64,000 nt of DNA from Vermamoeba vermiformis. Lineage: Eukaryota > Tubulinea > Echinamoebida. This document shows positions 1 through 10,826 of the stretch, piece after piece; position 1 is the stretch's first letter; every line of letters begins with the position of its first letter. The stretch covers positions 1 to 64,000 of the forward strand of contig JBEWZL010000233.1 of assembly GCA_045837725.1 (NCBI GenBank). Reading direction: 5' to 3'. The notes under the pieces are model-generated. The model was not told where the DNA came from. It ran no database searches and worked only from the letters and a program-made list of their open reading frames with translations. The position numbers and the translations under genes were made by a program.

Positions 1-25
1 TAGCTCGTGTATTAATTTAACGTAC

Positions 26-1171
26 AATTGCAGGATTATCGAACACTCGGAATAGGAACCAAGCACTCGTGGCGAATGTATTCAAAACAGCGGCAAATAA
101 AACGAAGATAACACGAGAAGTCAACATTTCATAATCGATCTCGCCTAATGATAACAAAACTGGTAAGATCGTAGCATCATAATAACCCTATATTCTGACC
201 TGAATCAGCAGTCGTTTCCTTGGCCAAGTAATCGAAGAATTCAACATCGCTTGTGGGACTTTGATGCTGTTTGCGGTACTCGACGAGATACTTGACCAGA
301 TTAACTGATTTTTGCCAATGATGCTCGAGTTCTTTGCGACCACTTGGAGTCCAGTTGTGCAATATACTAGGAATATTCTTGATTCGCTCTTCCAAATCAA
401 GAGTTTTAATTGACTCGATGAAACTGGCAACTTTTTCGTCTTCGAAATCGCCCATAAATGCTCTAAATATAGCATCAGTGCCGAAATATTAGAGAAGAAC
501 CTTGATATAAGAAAAACCCCAATTACCTGATGATCAAACGAATGTTTAGGGAGTACATCTCGACAAACAGATCGACTTTTTGAACATCGTTATTCCAAAA
601 ACGTCTCATATAGTCAATATGGCCTGCACGAGTAACTGCAGCGAAATGGTTGTATCGTTCTTTGTTGAAAGCTTTCTCCAGCAATGGAACAAGTTGATTT
701 TCACGAAGAAGTGCTTTGTGGTGGCTTGGTCCACATCCTAATTGATTGAACAACTAGAACTATTAGATTATTGATTATTGTATGCTATTGAATTGCTGTT
801 AAAGCAGTTCAACACAATTTCAAATTCGGATCCAAAAAGAGAAATTCTTCTTGAAGGGTAAACCTTACCCTATAGCCATACATGATGTTTGCCTCCTCGT
901 TTTTCATCATATGATACGTTTTGGATGCTGCGGGTCCGATGCCGACCACGAAGTGAGCAAAGAACGGAATTCGGAATCGTACGATCTGGCCGTGCTTAGC
1001 TTTCAATCGCTGGAAAACGGTGTCCAAATTCTCGCCAGCTTTAGGGGACAATTCTAATAAGCCAATAGCTGGCGGGAGTGGAATGTCAGACTTGATGCTG
1101 CGTTGTTTCCATTCCCACGCGATTGCCAAAGCAAAAGCAAGGCAAAATAGCAATAGAATTGAAAGAAGCAT
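26..1171 (-). CDS. Cytochrome P450, 5' part only (gene runs off the window)
   Basis: Four exons can be read on the minus strand: 1171-869, 753-527, 462-200 and 144-26. A donor GTACGT follows the last, so the gene continues beyond base 1. The protein starts with a hydrophobic anchor (MLLSILLLFCLAFALAIAW), a basic stretch and the proline-rich hinge typical of microsomal P450s. Residues follow that look like the A-to-G helix region, then an I-helix-like segment (RVIFVLFAAVLNTFATSAW). That segment resembles the CYP7/CYP8 type more than the usual AGxDT. The heme-binding Cys motif would lie outside the window and cannot be checked. P450s of this kind are ER-anchored monooxygenases acting on lipids or sterols; the substrate is unknown. 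The intron at 199-145 is only 55 bases. Confidence 0.75.
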
Positions 1172-1294
1172 CTGTGTTGCAAAGGTCGATGATGGTAAAT
1201 CAATTCAAAAAAGTCTGACGAGTTCGTAAATTTGAATTTGATCCTAAAATTAGTCTTGCCAAATAGAACATACAACGGATCTTCAACTCAGTTC

Positions 1295-2143
1295 ATGGAC
1301 TTTAATATCGACTTGGGGGATGGAATAACGATTTCGCTACTTGATATGTCGCACGCAGAGCAGCTTTGTAAGGCTATCAATGAGAATCTTGCTTACTTGT
1401 CCAAAGTACGCGCAATGAACCAAATGATATTCCATAATTTGATCAATTACATATATTATCGGTAATATACGTTTATGATTGAAATTAACGGCTGCAGAAA
1501 TTTTAAATATTTTTTTACTAATTTTCTGCAGTGGATTCCGTTGCCCAATCCTTACACTGTCTCGGACGCCGCTGCTTTTATTAAGAATTCCCTTGGTCTT
1601 CTCTATAATACAAACGGATTTCATGTTGCGATTTGGCAAAGTGGCGAGTTGATCGGTAGTGCTGGGTATGCGTTGTTATTTGCTGTTGAATATAACGCTA
1701 ATTAATTTAAATTTTCAAGATTCCATTCTTTTGATAGACACAATTTTAAAACGGATATGGGCTATTGGATCAGTGAAAAGCATCAAGGTACGAAAGAAGC
1801 ATTCCTAAAGTTAGTTCAATAATCCTAAAAAACATTAATAGGCAAAGGAATAATTACAAAGGTCGTAAAGAAGTTACTTGAGATCGCTTTTGTCAAGTAT
1901 AGAATGAACAGAGTTGAGATCCAAGCTGCTACCCAGAATTTCAAGGTTCGTTTATTACTTCATTGTCCAGCGTTAATATTTAATTGTATTATTTTGTAGA
2001 GCCAGGCTATACCTAAAAGATTAGGCTTCAAGCAAGACGGAGTTTTGAGAAGTTACTCGGTGATCCAAGGAAACTTTCTCGACATGGTAGTATTCAGCTT
2101 ACTTCGGGCAGAATGGGAAGAAGAAAATTTAAAGAAGGTGTAA
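1295..2143 (+). CDS. GNAT-family N-acetyltransferase (RimJ/RimL type)
   Basis: Five exons (1295-1405, 1532-1665, 1720-1787, 1842-1945, 2000-2143) give 186 residues. The order of segments is that of RimJ/RimL-like acetyltransferases: an N-terminal substrate strand, a central ELIGSAG strand, a GYWI turn, then the acetyl-CoA loop, here HQGKGIITKVVKKLLEIAF. The typical C-terminal RLGFKQDGVLR segment follows. Such enzymes move an acetyl group from acetyl-CoA to protein N-termini or small amines; the substrate cannot be told. The start ATG was chosen because MDFNIDL opens the conserved fold; an upstream ATG at 1232 is in frame. The gene is divergent from the P450, with about 120 bases between them. 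Confidence 0.85.
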
Positions 2144-2226
2144 TAGTAATTTTGTAAAGATAGAATTGAAAGAGAATCGTGATCTGGTCATTTTTCTATC
2201 ATTTTACATAAGCGAACACTGTTGCA

Positions 2227-4324
2227 ATGAGTGCCCAAGAACAAAATGATAAATCGCAGATTTATAAGGAAATACGATGCATGCCCGAGTTTTCGGTTAT
2301 AATCAGCTTTTTGGAGGCATTTGGAGAACGCATCGGGATTCGAAATGTTACGGCCGAGGTATGATTTGCAAATTTTGGCCCTAAATCTATTTTAAAAAAT
2401 ATTAAGTAATATGGAAGTGACAATACTAGAATAATAGCTTTAAGATATAACGAGACACAAAATTAAAAATATTTTTTATTTTGCAGGATCTAGAAAATGC
2501 CCTCATCAACTCTGAAAACAGTACTTTGGTATACACTGTGCACAAAAGTCTTCTTAAAGAGCTAGGCAAAAAGATTGGGTACGTAAATTCTCTTTCTGGC
2601 AGGGGATCTGACTTTATTGTAGACCGGATAACTGGCAACGCTACGTACGACGAGAATTTATTCGAAGAAAAGAACTAAACGATGTCCTTGGCGAGTATCC
2701 ATTCACCGATGACGAACAAGTGATTGCGGAAGATCTTGCGAATCAGCCGCTATTCAAGAAACGAAAGCTGGATCACATCCCGTCTGAAGACACAGAAAAT
2801 CCAGCCAGCACGAAGAACAATAATAATGATGTCAAAAAAGAGAAGAAAGAGAAAAAACGGGGGTCGGATGTTAAAGAAGAAGCGAAAGATGAGAAAGCGG
2901 ATCTTGTCGAAACAACAAACAACGAGCGAAAATCAGACAATAACACTGAACTTAACAAAGAAGCTGAAAACAGTGACAGTGATAAAAAGGAAGAAAAAGT
3001 AAACACAGAAAAGAAAGAATCAACGAGCAAAAACGGATCTGGAAGTGAAGTAAAGAACGAGGATCAGATGGAAGATAACGACGACAGTGAAGACCAAGAA
3101 TTCAACGCAGATGTATCTCCCGAGGAGATGCAAAAATTGCAAAATGAAGATGATGAAGAAATGGACGCTGAAGATAAATACGTTGATGACGAAGAAGAAC
3201 TGAACGCACGCAGATCTTCGCGCTTGAGCAAGAAGTTTTTGCCTGCAGAAGAAGAGGACTTTGACCTCGTTAGAAGATCTAGTCGATTGAGCAAACGTAA
3301 ACGAGAAGACGATGAAGAGAAAGAGAACGGCAATAACGAGGACGGATCCGATGACAACTCCGGTGACGAAGGCAGCGAACAAGAGCCAACTGCAGCAAAG
3401 AAAATGATCAATACATACTATCACCCGCTGCCTCCAAAATCAAAGGTACGTCCACACATTGTTCTCTCGTGTCACGTTGAACTCAAACTGTGTTCTAGGT
3501 CATCATACTGCGTAATTTGTGCGAGTGGATATTAGACAGACCTACAGATAGAGTGCAAAAAGAAGCAAAAACTCTCCAAGATACGGACATGCAGCGATTG
3601 GTACGATCTTTATATAGATATATTTAAACTTGCCGCAGAAACTTTCGTCTGACCCCTTTTCAGCGACCAGATCCGATTTACATTGACCACAAGAAGGGTG
3701 ACAATTATTGGTTCTTCGGTAAGGCGTAGGTTTCATATACGAGTGGCACTTAATATTTGTTATAAGGCAAAGTAAGCGAGGAAAGGATATTCAAAGAGCA
3801 CGTGGAAGAACACGAATACAAGTTCAAAAACTCGGCTGAGCTGTTAAAGAAAGACGGTGAATCAGCCACTATAGAATGGAATACTGTAAGTTCGTTAATT
3901 ATGTCTTGCAAGATCAGGATCTGATTAATCGCCCATAGTTAACGACGTCGCTAAGCGAGGTTCAAGAATTTTTCAAGTCATTAGAGAACGATAGTAAAAC
4001 GAAAGAATTGCGAGAGTTCATTAACGAAGAAATTCTCCCGCCATTAATTACGAAACAACGCGTAAGAGCTGATCTGCAGTACAAAATCGCATCTAATGCT
4101 TTGTTATACAGAAAAAAGATCAAGCAGCTCGTCGTGCGGCATCAATGGATACGCTAGGTCTCAATAGAGGCAATATTTTACGAGAGACTCGTACGCGAAG
4201 GCGAGCAGCGATGGATTCGAAATGTATATACGACATTGACACTGTTCTGGACGTAAGTAGTAGTACCAATCTATTTAAACACCAATGCTTATGATCCTAT
4301 TAATAGTGGGACAATTTGAAGTAA
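2227..4324 (+). CDS. DDT/WHIM-domain chromatin protein (RSF1/CECR2-like accessory subunit)
   Basis: Nine exons (2227-2358, 2487-2578, 2623-3445, 3499-3600, 3664-3718, 3767-3885, 3939-4061, 4112-4252, 4307-4324) encode about 534 residues. The N-terminus (residues 15-75) looks like a DDT domain, followed by DNWQRYVRREFIRR as a WHIM1-like motif. The centre is a long acidic and basic disordered region with two RRSSRLSK repeats. The C-terminal half carries the WHIM2-like signature DPIYIDHKKGDNYWFFGK and a basic tail. Proteins of this build join ISWI-type remodelling complexes and help space nucleosomes in the nucleus. The third exon starts after a 44-base intron (2579-2622); without that splice the frame stops, which supports the call. 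The last exon is only 18 bases. Confidence 0.75.
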
Positions 4325-4620
4325 AGCCTGTTGGATCAATAAAGATCAGATTTAAAACCGATCAAGGTAAATTGGTCCTCGCTTTTGCTTTAGCTCGTAC
4401 TTTTCATTGTTACGATACTGTTGCAATGCCTTAAAAAGAGACGAAGAATCGACCCACGTGGATCGATATCGTAAAATCCATTTTACGGGGTACGAGGTCG
4501 CGCGAGGACATTTGCCGTAACGAGTCTAACTCACCCTGATTTGGTAGCACAGCCAGTTCTTAACTTACAATTTGTGAGCTTGCGATTTTTTCAAATTGAA
4601 AGAACAAGGACACAATAACG

Positions 4621-7600
4621 ATGAGTTCGACCTCTTCAAGTTCCTCATCTGTTTCCAGATCGAGATCTAGCTCGAGTTCGAGCAGTTCAAGCAGTACTAC
4701 TAGCAGCAGTAGCAATAATAGACGTGGCAGCTTTTCGGAAAGCCCCTCATCTTCTGTTCCAAAGGTCGAAACACCAGAACAGTCGAGTGAGCCCCTTGAA
4801 GCTGAGAATGGAGGTAAAAATTGATTGAAATAATATTCTTATAATTATTGCAAGCTTTAGCAATCAAAATTAAGAGCGCTGTAATTTTCTATTTATGATC
4901 CTTTATAAATTGCAAAACGCAGCTTGGTTTGCATTGTCACCCGAGTTTGAGCGAGTATTAATATTCTTATTTTAAATAGTTGAAATGGTGGTGAAGGAGC
5001 ACATAAACAGCAACGGAACAAGCTCAAACAGTCGATCCAGATCTTCCTCCTCGTCGTCTCCAACCTCTTCCTCGTCCTCCACTTCACCCAGAAGCAATAG
5101 CAATTCAAATGAAAATAATGACGAGACAGCAACGAGCACCGATGAAGATCCGGAAGAGTTCCATCGAGCTTACATTGAAAAACTCCGATCCGATTTTTTG
5201 GCCAATAATTCAGAAAACAAAGCATTATTTGTTCCTCGTAAGTTTAATTGCCATTTTATGCACAAGACCAGTTTTTAATCCCTTTCGTGTAGCCGAGGAG
5301 CAAGTCGAATTAAGGTGGGAAAACATAAATCAATCCGTGAATATCAAAGAAAAAGTCAAAGGCAAGAAGTGTGCTCGCAAGAAGACTATCAAGAAGACGA
5401 TTCTCAACAACGTATCCGGCGTCGCTGAGCCAGGCAAACTGATCTGCATCATCGGTCCTTCTGGTGCCGGTAAGACCTCCTTATTGAACGTATTGGCGGG
5501 AAGAATCAAGAAGAAAGTTGACGGCAACATCCTCGTTAATGACAAGAAGATGCATTCGAGGTGAGTTTCCAAAGCCACGTGACTTAACCACGATATTTCT
5601 AACCGTGGCGTCTTGCAGAGAATTCAACCGCATGACTGGCTTCGTGTCACAAGAAGACGTGTTGATGGGCTCCATGACCACGTACGAAGCATTGAAGTTC
5701 ACTGCCGCTATGAAATTGCCTTCAAGCATGACAAGTGCGGAGAAAGAAGAGCGCGTCATGCAGTTGTTGGACAGCATGGGCTTGACTCGTGTAAAAGACA
5801 ACTTTATGGGATTTACCGGTGCTGCCGCTCGTAACTCTGGCATCAAGCGAGGCTTGAGCGGTGGAGAACGTAAACGTGCTTCTATTGCCATTGAATTGAT
5901 CACTTATCCAAGTGCGTACCACATCCACTAAGATCCGGATCAGATCTAACTTTCATTTAGAACTTTTGTTCTTGGATGAACCTACTTCTGGTTTGGATTC
6001 ATACGCTGCTAAAGCAGTTATGAGAAGTTTAAGAAATTTGGCATTTATGGGCCACACTGTCGTAGCGACAGTACATCAACCGAGCGCGGACATTTTCAAG
6101 ATGTTTGACACCCTCAGTAAGTTACCTCGGCTTGACTGGTAATATGAACGTTCTAACACCGCCTTTGTAGTTGTAATGGCTGAAGGAGCAGTCGTGTATA
6201 ACGGTCCTGCTTGGAAGGCCACGTCGTACTTTACCACACTAGGCTATCCTTGCCCACGCTTCAAAAACCCTGCCGATCACTTCAGTACGTAGCTATACCG
6301 CATATAATATCATAGGTGACTAGCTAATACTATTGCGTTCGTTCAGTGAAAGTTTTGTTCGTTCCTGAAAAGACAGACAACACTGAAAAGGGTGACGAAG
6401 AAAATTTGAAGCAAGCGACTTTGAAGACTGCTACACCCGAGCAAGTGAAGACTTTAATCACTTCTTGGCAACAAAATCAATCGAAATACGTGCCACTCGA
6501 ACGCGAGTCACCACGAACTGACACATCCGAAGAAGCAAAGAAAAAGGTACGAAAAATATTATTTCCTTTTTAGGCAAGTTCACGTACTGACTTTTATTTT
6601 CAATAATTAGCCGGCTAAATACAACGTCAATATATTTAAACAATTTGGACTGCTATTCCAACGGTCTTGGAACAACGCAGTACGCGAGCCTGCTTTGACG
6701 AGAGCACGTGCAGCTCAAAGTATAGGCATTGGTCTAATAGTAAGTAGATACCGAGTGCCATCAAACTTATATTAACATTCTCTTATTTAGGCCGGTCTAT
6801 TATGGCTGCAATTGCCGTACAATCAGCTCTCGATCCGCAACAGAGTCGCAGCGCTGTTCTTTATAGTCATTACCGGTGCTTTTGGAGGCATCAACGGTCC
6901 TACTTATTTATTCCCTAATGAACGAGGTGTCTTCGTGCGCGAAAAGAAAACTAAGACGTACTCTACTGGTGCTTACTTCCTCGGCAAAGTGTTTGCAGAT
7001 CTGCCGCTGAACATCATTTTACCTTTTGTCTCTGTGACGATATGCTACGTAAGTGACTCATTCCTTTAATATGACATTATTCCTATATAACCATTCGTTT
7101 ACTAATTGGGGTTTATAGTGGCTAGTAGGGTTGAATCCGGATCCAGTGCCGTGGATTATTGTTTGCTGCGTATTAATATTGATGACGAATGTGGCGTATT
7201 CATTAGCATTATTATTGTCCTGCGCAATCCCAGACCCTTCATTGGTAGTCAAGATCCAGCCGTTGATTTTGGTGCGTACCATTCACTTGGCCAATATATT
7301 TCCGCCTATCACGTGCTAACCCATATTTGTACATAGTTGCCTTTTATGATCTTCTCCGGCTTCTTCGTGAATAAGGACAGTATTCCAGTGTACTTCATTT
7401 GGTTCGAGTACATTTCATTCGTCAAGTACGCCTTCCGCGCAGCATTTGTCGCGGTGTTCCAAGATTTGACATTCACGTGCGACAATGACGAATATGTCTA
7501 CTTGCCTGATGGTACGCAAGTGTGCCCGACTACGACTGGTCAACAAGTGATCGATCAGTTCGCTTTGGGTGACAGTCAGATCTGGATCGATTGTGTCATT

Positions 7601-7666
7601 TTGATTGGCATGATTATTGTATATCAATTCGCTGCTTATATTGCGCTTAAATTTACTAAGCGTTAA
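4621..7666 (+). CDS. ABCG half-transporter (White/Brown family)
   Basis: Eleven exons give 783 residues. Exons: 4621-4813, 4980-5237, 5293-5560, 5619-5911, 5961-6116, 6171-6284, 6347-6546, 6611-6739, 6791-7048, 7119-7271, 7337-7666. A long Ser-rich low-complexity N-terminus comes first. The nucleotide-binding domain has Walker A ([11 protein letters not shown]), the signature [11 protein letters not shown], Walker B ([12 protein letters not shown]) and the H-loop His in VATVHQPS. The second half has about six membrane segments in the usual ABCG order (NBD first, then TMD), including the ABCG-type [10 protein letters not shown] stretch. Half-transporters pair up to export lipids or small hydrophobic compounds at the plasma or an internal membrane; the substrate is unknown. 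AATAAA at about 7680 is a likely poly(A) signal. The charged linker in exon 7 is longer than usual. Confidence 0.92.
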
Positions 7667-7716
7667 GCACATTTTGTAGAATAAAGCTTCACCTTAAATA
7701 TGAATTGTGGAAATGC

Positions 7717-8606
7717 TCAAACTTTATTGAATTGTACAGGGGTGCAACATAATATGATGTCATAGAAGCCGATTCTTTGTTGTGGTGCGAGGTAGTTCCC
7801 ACCATCAAATAGTTTGACAAAAAGCTGGTCTTTTCCGTTGGAGAGGACAACAACGAAGTCATTTTTGATACCCTGTCCGTAGGAACTTTCGCCTAAAACA
7901 TGCCTGAAACCATTTTTAATCAGCATTTTGTCACCATAACATATGGTGAATGGAATCCAAGCTGAAGAAGCGCCGGAAGCACTGAATTCGTAGCGATACT
8001 GCACAAGCCATTCCCCCTCTGGTAGAACAACGTGGCACACATCAACTCGCTTCGGTGGTTCCTTCCCACCTTGCCATTCACGCCCTGCTCTTCGGACTTC
8101 TCGTGGCGAACAATTATTGGTGTTCGCGAAGAAGGGACCTGAGGCGCCTTCTCTAACGCCATAGACGCAATGTTGCTAGTTTCCTCTAATCTCTTGTTCA
8201 ATGATTCGATTTGCTTATCTTTCTCTTCCAACAGTTTGCGGAGCACCCAAATGTCATCAACATCTTGCAAGTCGAAAGGGATAGATATTTCTCTGCTTCC
8301 AAATTTTTCCTGTATCTTGATGGTAATGAGAATATCTTGCTTGACTGGCGTTAGGTGAGCTGACAGATCGGGTTCGTTTTTGAATTGCGAATTAATTAAA
8401 ATTATTTCTACAATTTGTTTTAATTGAGCAAATGAATATACTCCGCTTGTTAATTCTTTTGCCGTCTCTTGATTAATTTTCAACTACTTCCACTTCTTTT
8501 TGTCTTTGGATACGGCTTCGAGTTCAAAACAGGGAGCATCTTTGGCGTTGTTGTTATCTACAAGAATAAATTCGATGTCATTAATATCAATACTTGGTTG
8601 TGCCAT
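7717..8606 (-). pseudogene. Decayed gene for a coiled-coil protein of unknown family
   Basis: Reading the minus strand from the ATG at 8606 gives MAQPSIDINDIEF and onward in one phase to about 8100, broken by one in-frame TAG near 8483. The likely C-terminal part, with EGEWLVQYRYEF and YGDKMLIKNGF, lies in another phase from about 8090 down to the stop at 7717. No good intron explains either change, so the copy looks broken at two places; a missed tiny intron or sequence error could also do it. The middle (LRKLLEEKDKQIESLNKRLEE) is a clear coiled coil. I do not recognise the family. It is convergent with the ABCG gene, about 50 bases away. Confidence 0.5.
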
Positions 8607-8876
8607 TGTGGGTTTATTTGAATGGAACGTATTTGAATGGCGCTAATGGCATAAATTCTCTTTTGTGATCTGACACTCGAGAATTCATCCGACGGTCAGC
8701 TCGCAACTTTAATGCCTTAAAAATTTTATCACTACGTGCTTTATGGTTCGTTACGCTACGTCCCCGCGGACAGAATTTAAATTTCTCGGGTAAAAAGCGC
8801 CCTCCAAAAAGAGAAAACGTAAAGTCGTTTTTAAGCATCATTTTACTACATCAATTTACGAAGCAACCACATTAAA

Positions 8877-10625
8877 ATGTTAGATAGGTTGCGTGACTTA
8901 CATAAACATGCCCAGGTTAGTCAATTAACTAAAATTTTCGTTTGGCGCGTGGCGGATGGAGCGCTAAGTAATTTCCGTTTATTAGGGCAACCCTGACTTT
9001 GAAGAGCGAGATGATAGCGATAAGGACGAAGAGATGGGCATCGCGGATAATAACGAATTTATGGCCGAGTTCTTTCAAGAGGTCGCTAACGTCCGCATCT
9101 CGCTCAGAAAAATTGAAAATAACAACGATGTATTAAGAGAAAAATATACAGAACAATTACAGAAAATTAATCCAGCCGATAAAAAGAGTAAGTTGTGGAT
9201 AATTTAATTTCAAATAATTTTTGTACCGATCCGGAAATTAATTCGCTAACCATTGACGACGCCTTTATAAGCTTCATAGGATACAATTCAGTATACTAAT
9301 ATGCATTACAGAGCTTAGCGCGGAAGCGGATAAAATTGTAATGGAAATTAATCAGATCGGCAAGGAGATTAAAGACAAACTAGAATTAATGCTTAAAGTC
9401 GATACTACAGGTATTTAACACCCATATATTATTATTTTCGTAGTTAACACTCGAAATTAGCCTCGGTCAAGAAGTTGCAGGAGCAATCCGCAGAAGAAAG
9501 AATAAAAAAGAACACGCACGCTAGTCTCGTGCAGAAATTCGTCGAATTGATGGAAGATTATCAAGGCATTCAAGCGAGGTTTAAAGCGCAGCATCAAGAG
9601 AACGTAAAAAGACAAGTTTTAGTCGGTACGTACTGGATTCGAATATCGAGAAACTAGATCAGCTTTACAATCAATAATAACACTTCCAATATATTAGCAC
9701 GACCCGATGCTACGTTAGAAGAAATCGCTGAGGTTATCGAAAGCGGCGAAGCCGAGAGAATTTTCGCGGATTCCTCAGTAAAACGAGAACAGGCCGCTAA
9801 ACAGGCTTTAAGCTACATTAGGGTACTTACAAATATATATATGTATCATATTTAAGTCTATGTACTCATAGAACCCCTTTTTAGGACCGTCACCAAGAGA
9901 TCGTGAAGATCGAGCGCAGTTTGAATGAACTTCAACAGCTGTTCATTGACATGGCCGTGCTCGTGGCCGAACAGAGCGAAATGATCTTGTCGATTGAGAC
10001 CAATATCGACAACGCGACTGATTACATCAGAGAGGCAACGGGGCAGTTGAAAAAGGCGAACAAATTGCAGAAGAGGAGCAGAAAGGTAAATATTACATAT
10101 AACACTATGTATATATATACATATATAAGTTATTTCGATGAACATAATAGAATATAATAACGCTGTAAGCGTTGTAAGGAAAAGGGAACGAGATCGGATC
10201 CCGCTCAAAAAATCTCTGTTGCGAGACCAATATTTACAATAATATAATTTCATATGTGTCATATATATCTCATCTTAACTGTTAATAATTTCAACATGTT
10301 TTGCTGTCGGATCTGACCTTCGATTTCAATAATTTGCGTAACGAACCTTGAATACCGATTGAATTTCTATATAAAATAATACTAGCGATGACTTACGCAA
10401 AATCGGCTAATCACTTCATTCGTACTATAGTGCATGATTGTTATTGTCGTGCTCGGCTTTGTACTGCTGGGCATTGCTCTCGGCGTGGGTCTCGGCTTGG
10501 GCTTGAGGTCAGGCAGCAACAACTCGACGACGCCTGCTGGTGCTCCTGCTGGCTCGGCAGCGGTCATATTTGGCGACTTCTCTATTCTCAATAACGCGAT
10601 TGAGTGGTCTTCGTATAAGAAATAA
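8877..10625 (+). CDS. Syntaxin-type Qa-SNARE
   Basis: Seven exons (8877-8915, 8986-9187, 9312-9410, 9461-9625, 9698-9822, 9885-10085, 10431-10625) encode 341 residues. An N-terminal three-helix Habc-type region spans roughly residues 30-190. The Qa-SNARE helix (RDRHQEIVKIERSLNELQQL through DNATDYIREATGQLKKA) follows, with the central Gln in AVLVAEQSEM. A single C-terminal anchor (MIVIVVLGFVLLGIALGVGLGLGL) comes next. Plasma-membrane syntaxins of this build drive exocytic vesicle fusion with SNAP-25 and synaptobrevin partners. Unusually for syntaxins, about 40 residues with a Gly/Ala/Thr-rich stretch follow the anchor and would lie outside the cell or in the lumen. The anchor is alone in the last exon, after a 345-base intron that is long for this window. 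Confidence 0.9.
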
Positions 10626-10826
10626 ATTATCTATATTTGTACTTACCTGATAAATTATTGATATTGAGGCTCATTTCTCCATCATATGACCTTTATACTA
10701 TACAGTAATATTTTCTATTATTATTATTAATATAGGCATGGAATTGCACGGGTAATATGAAAAATTAGTGGATTTTATAGTACAGCCATAAATTAGTTAT
10801 TGGTTAATATTTTCAAGTTATTATTA

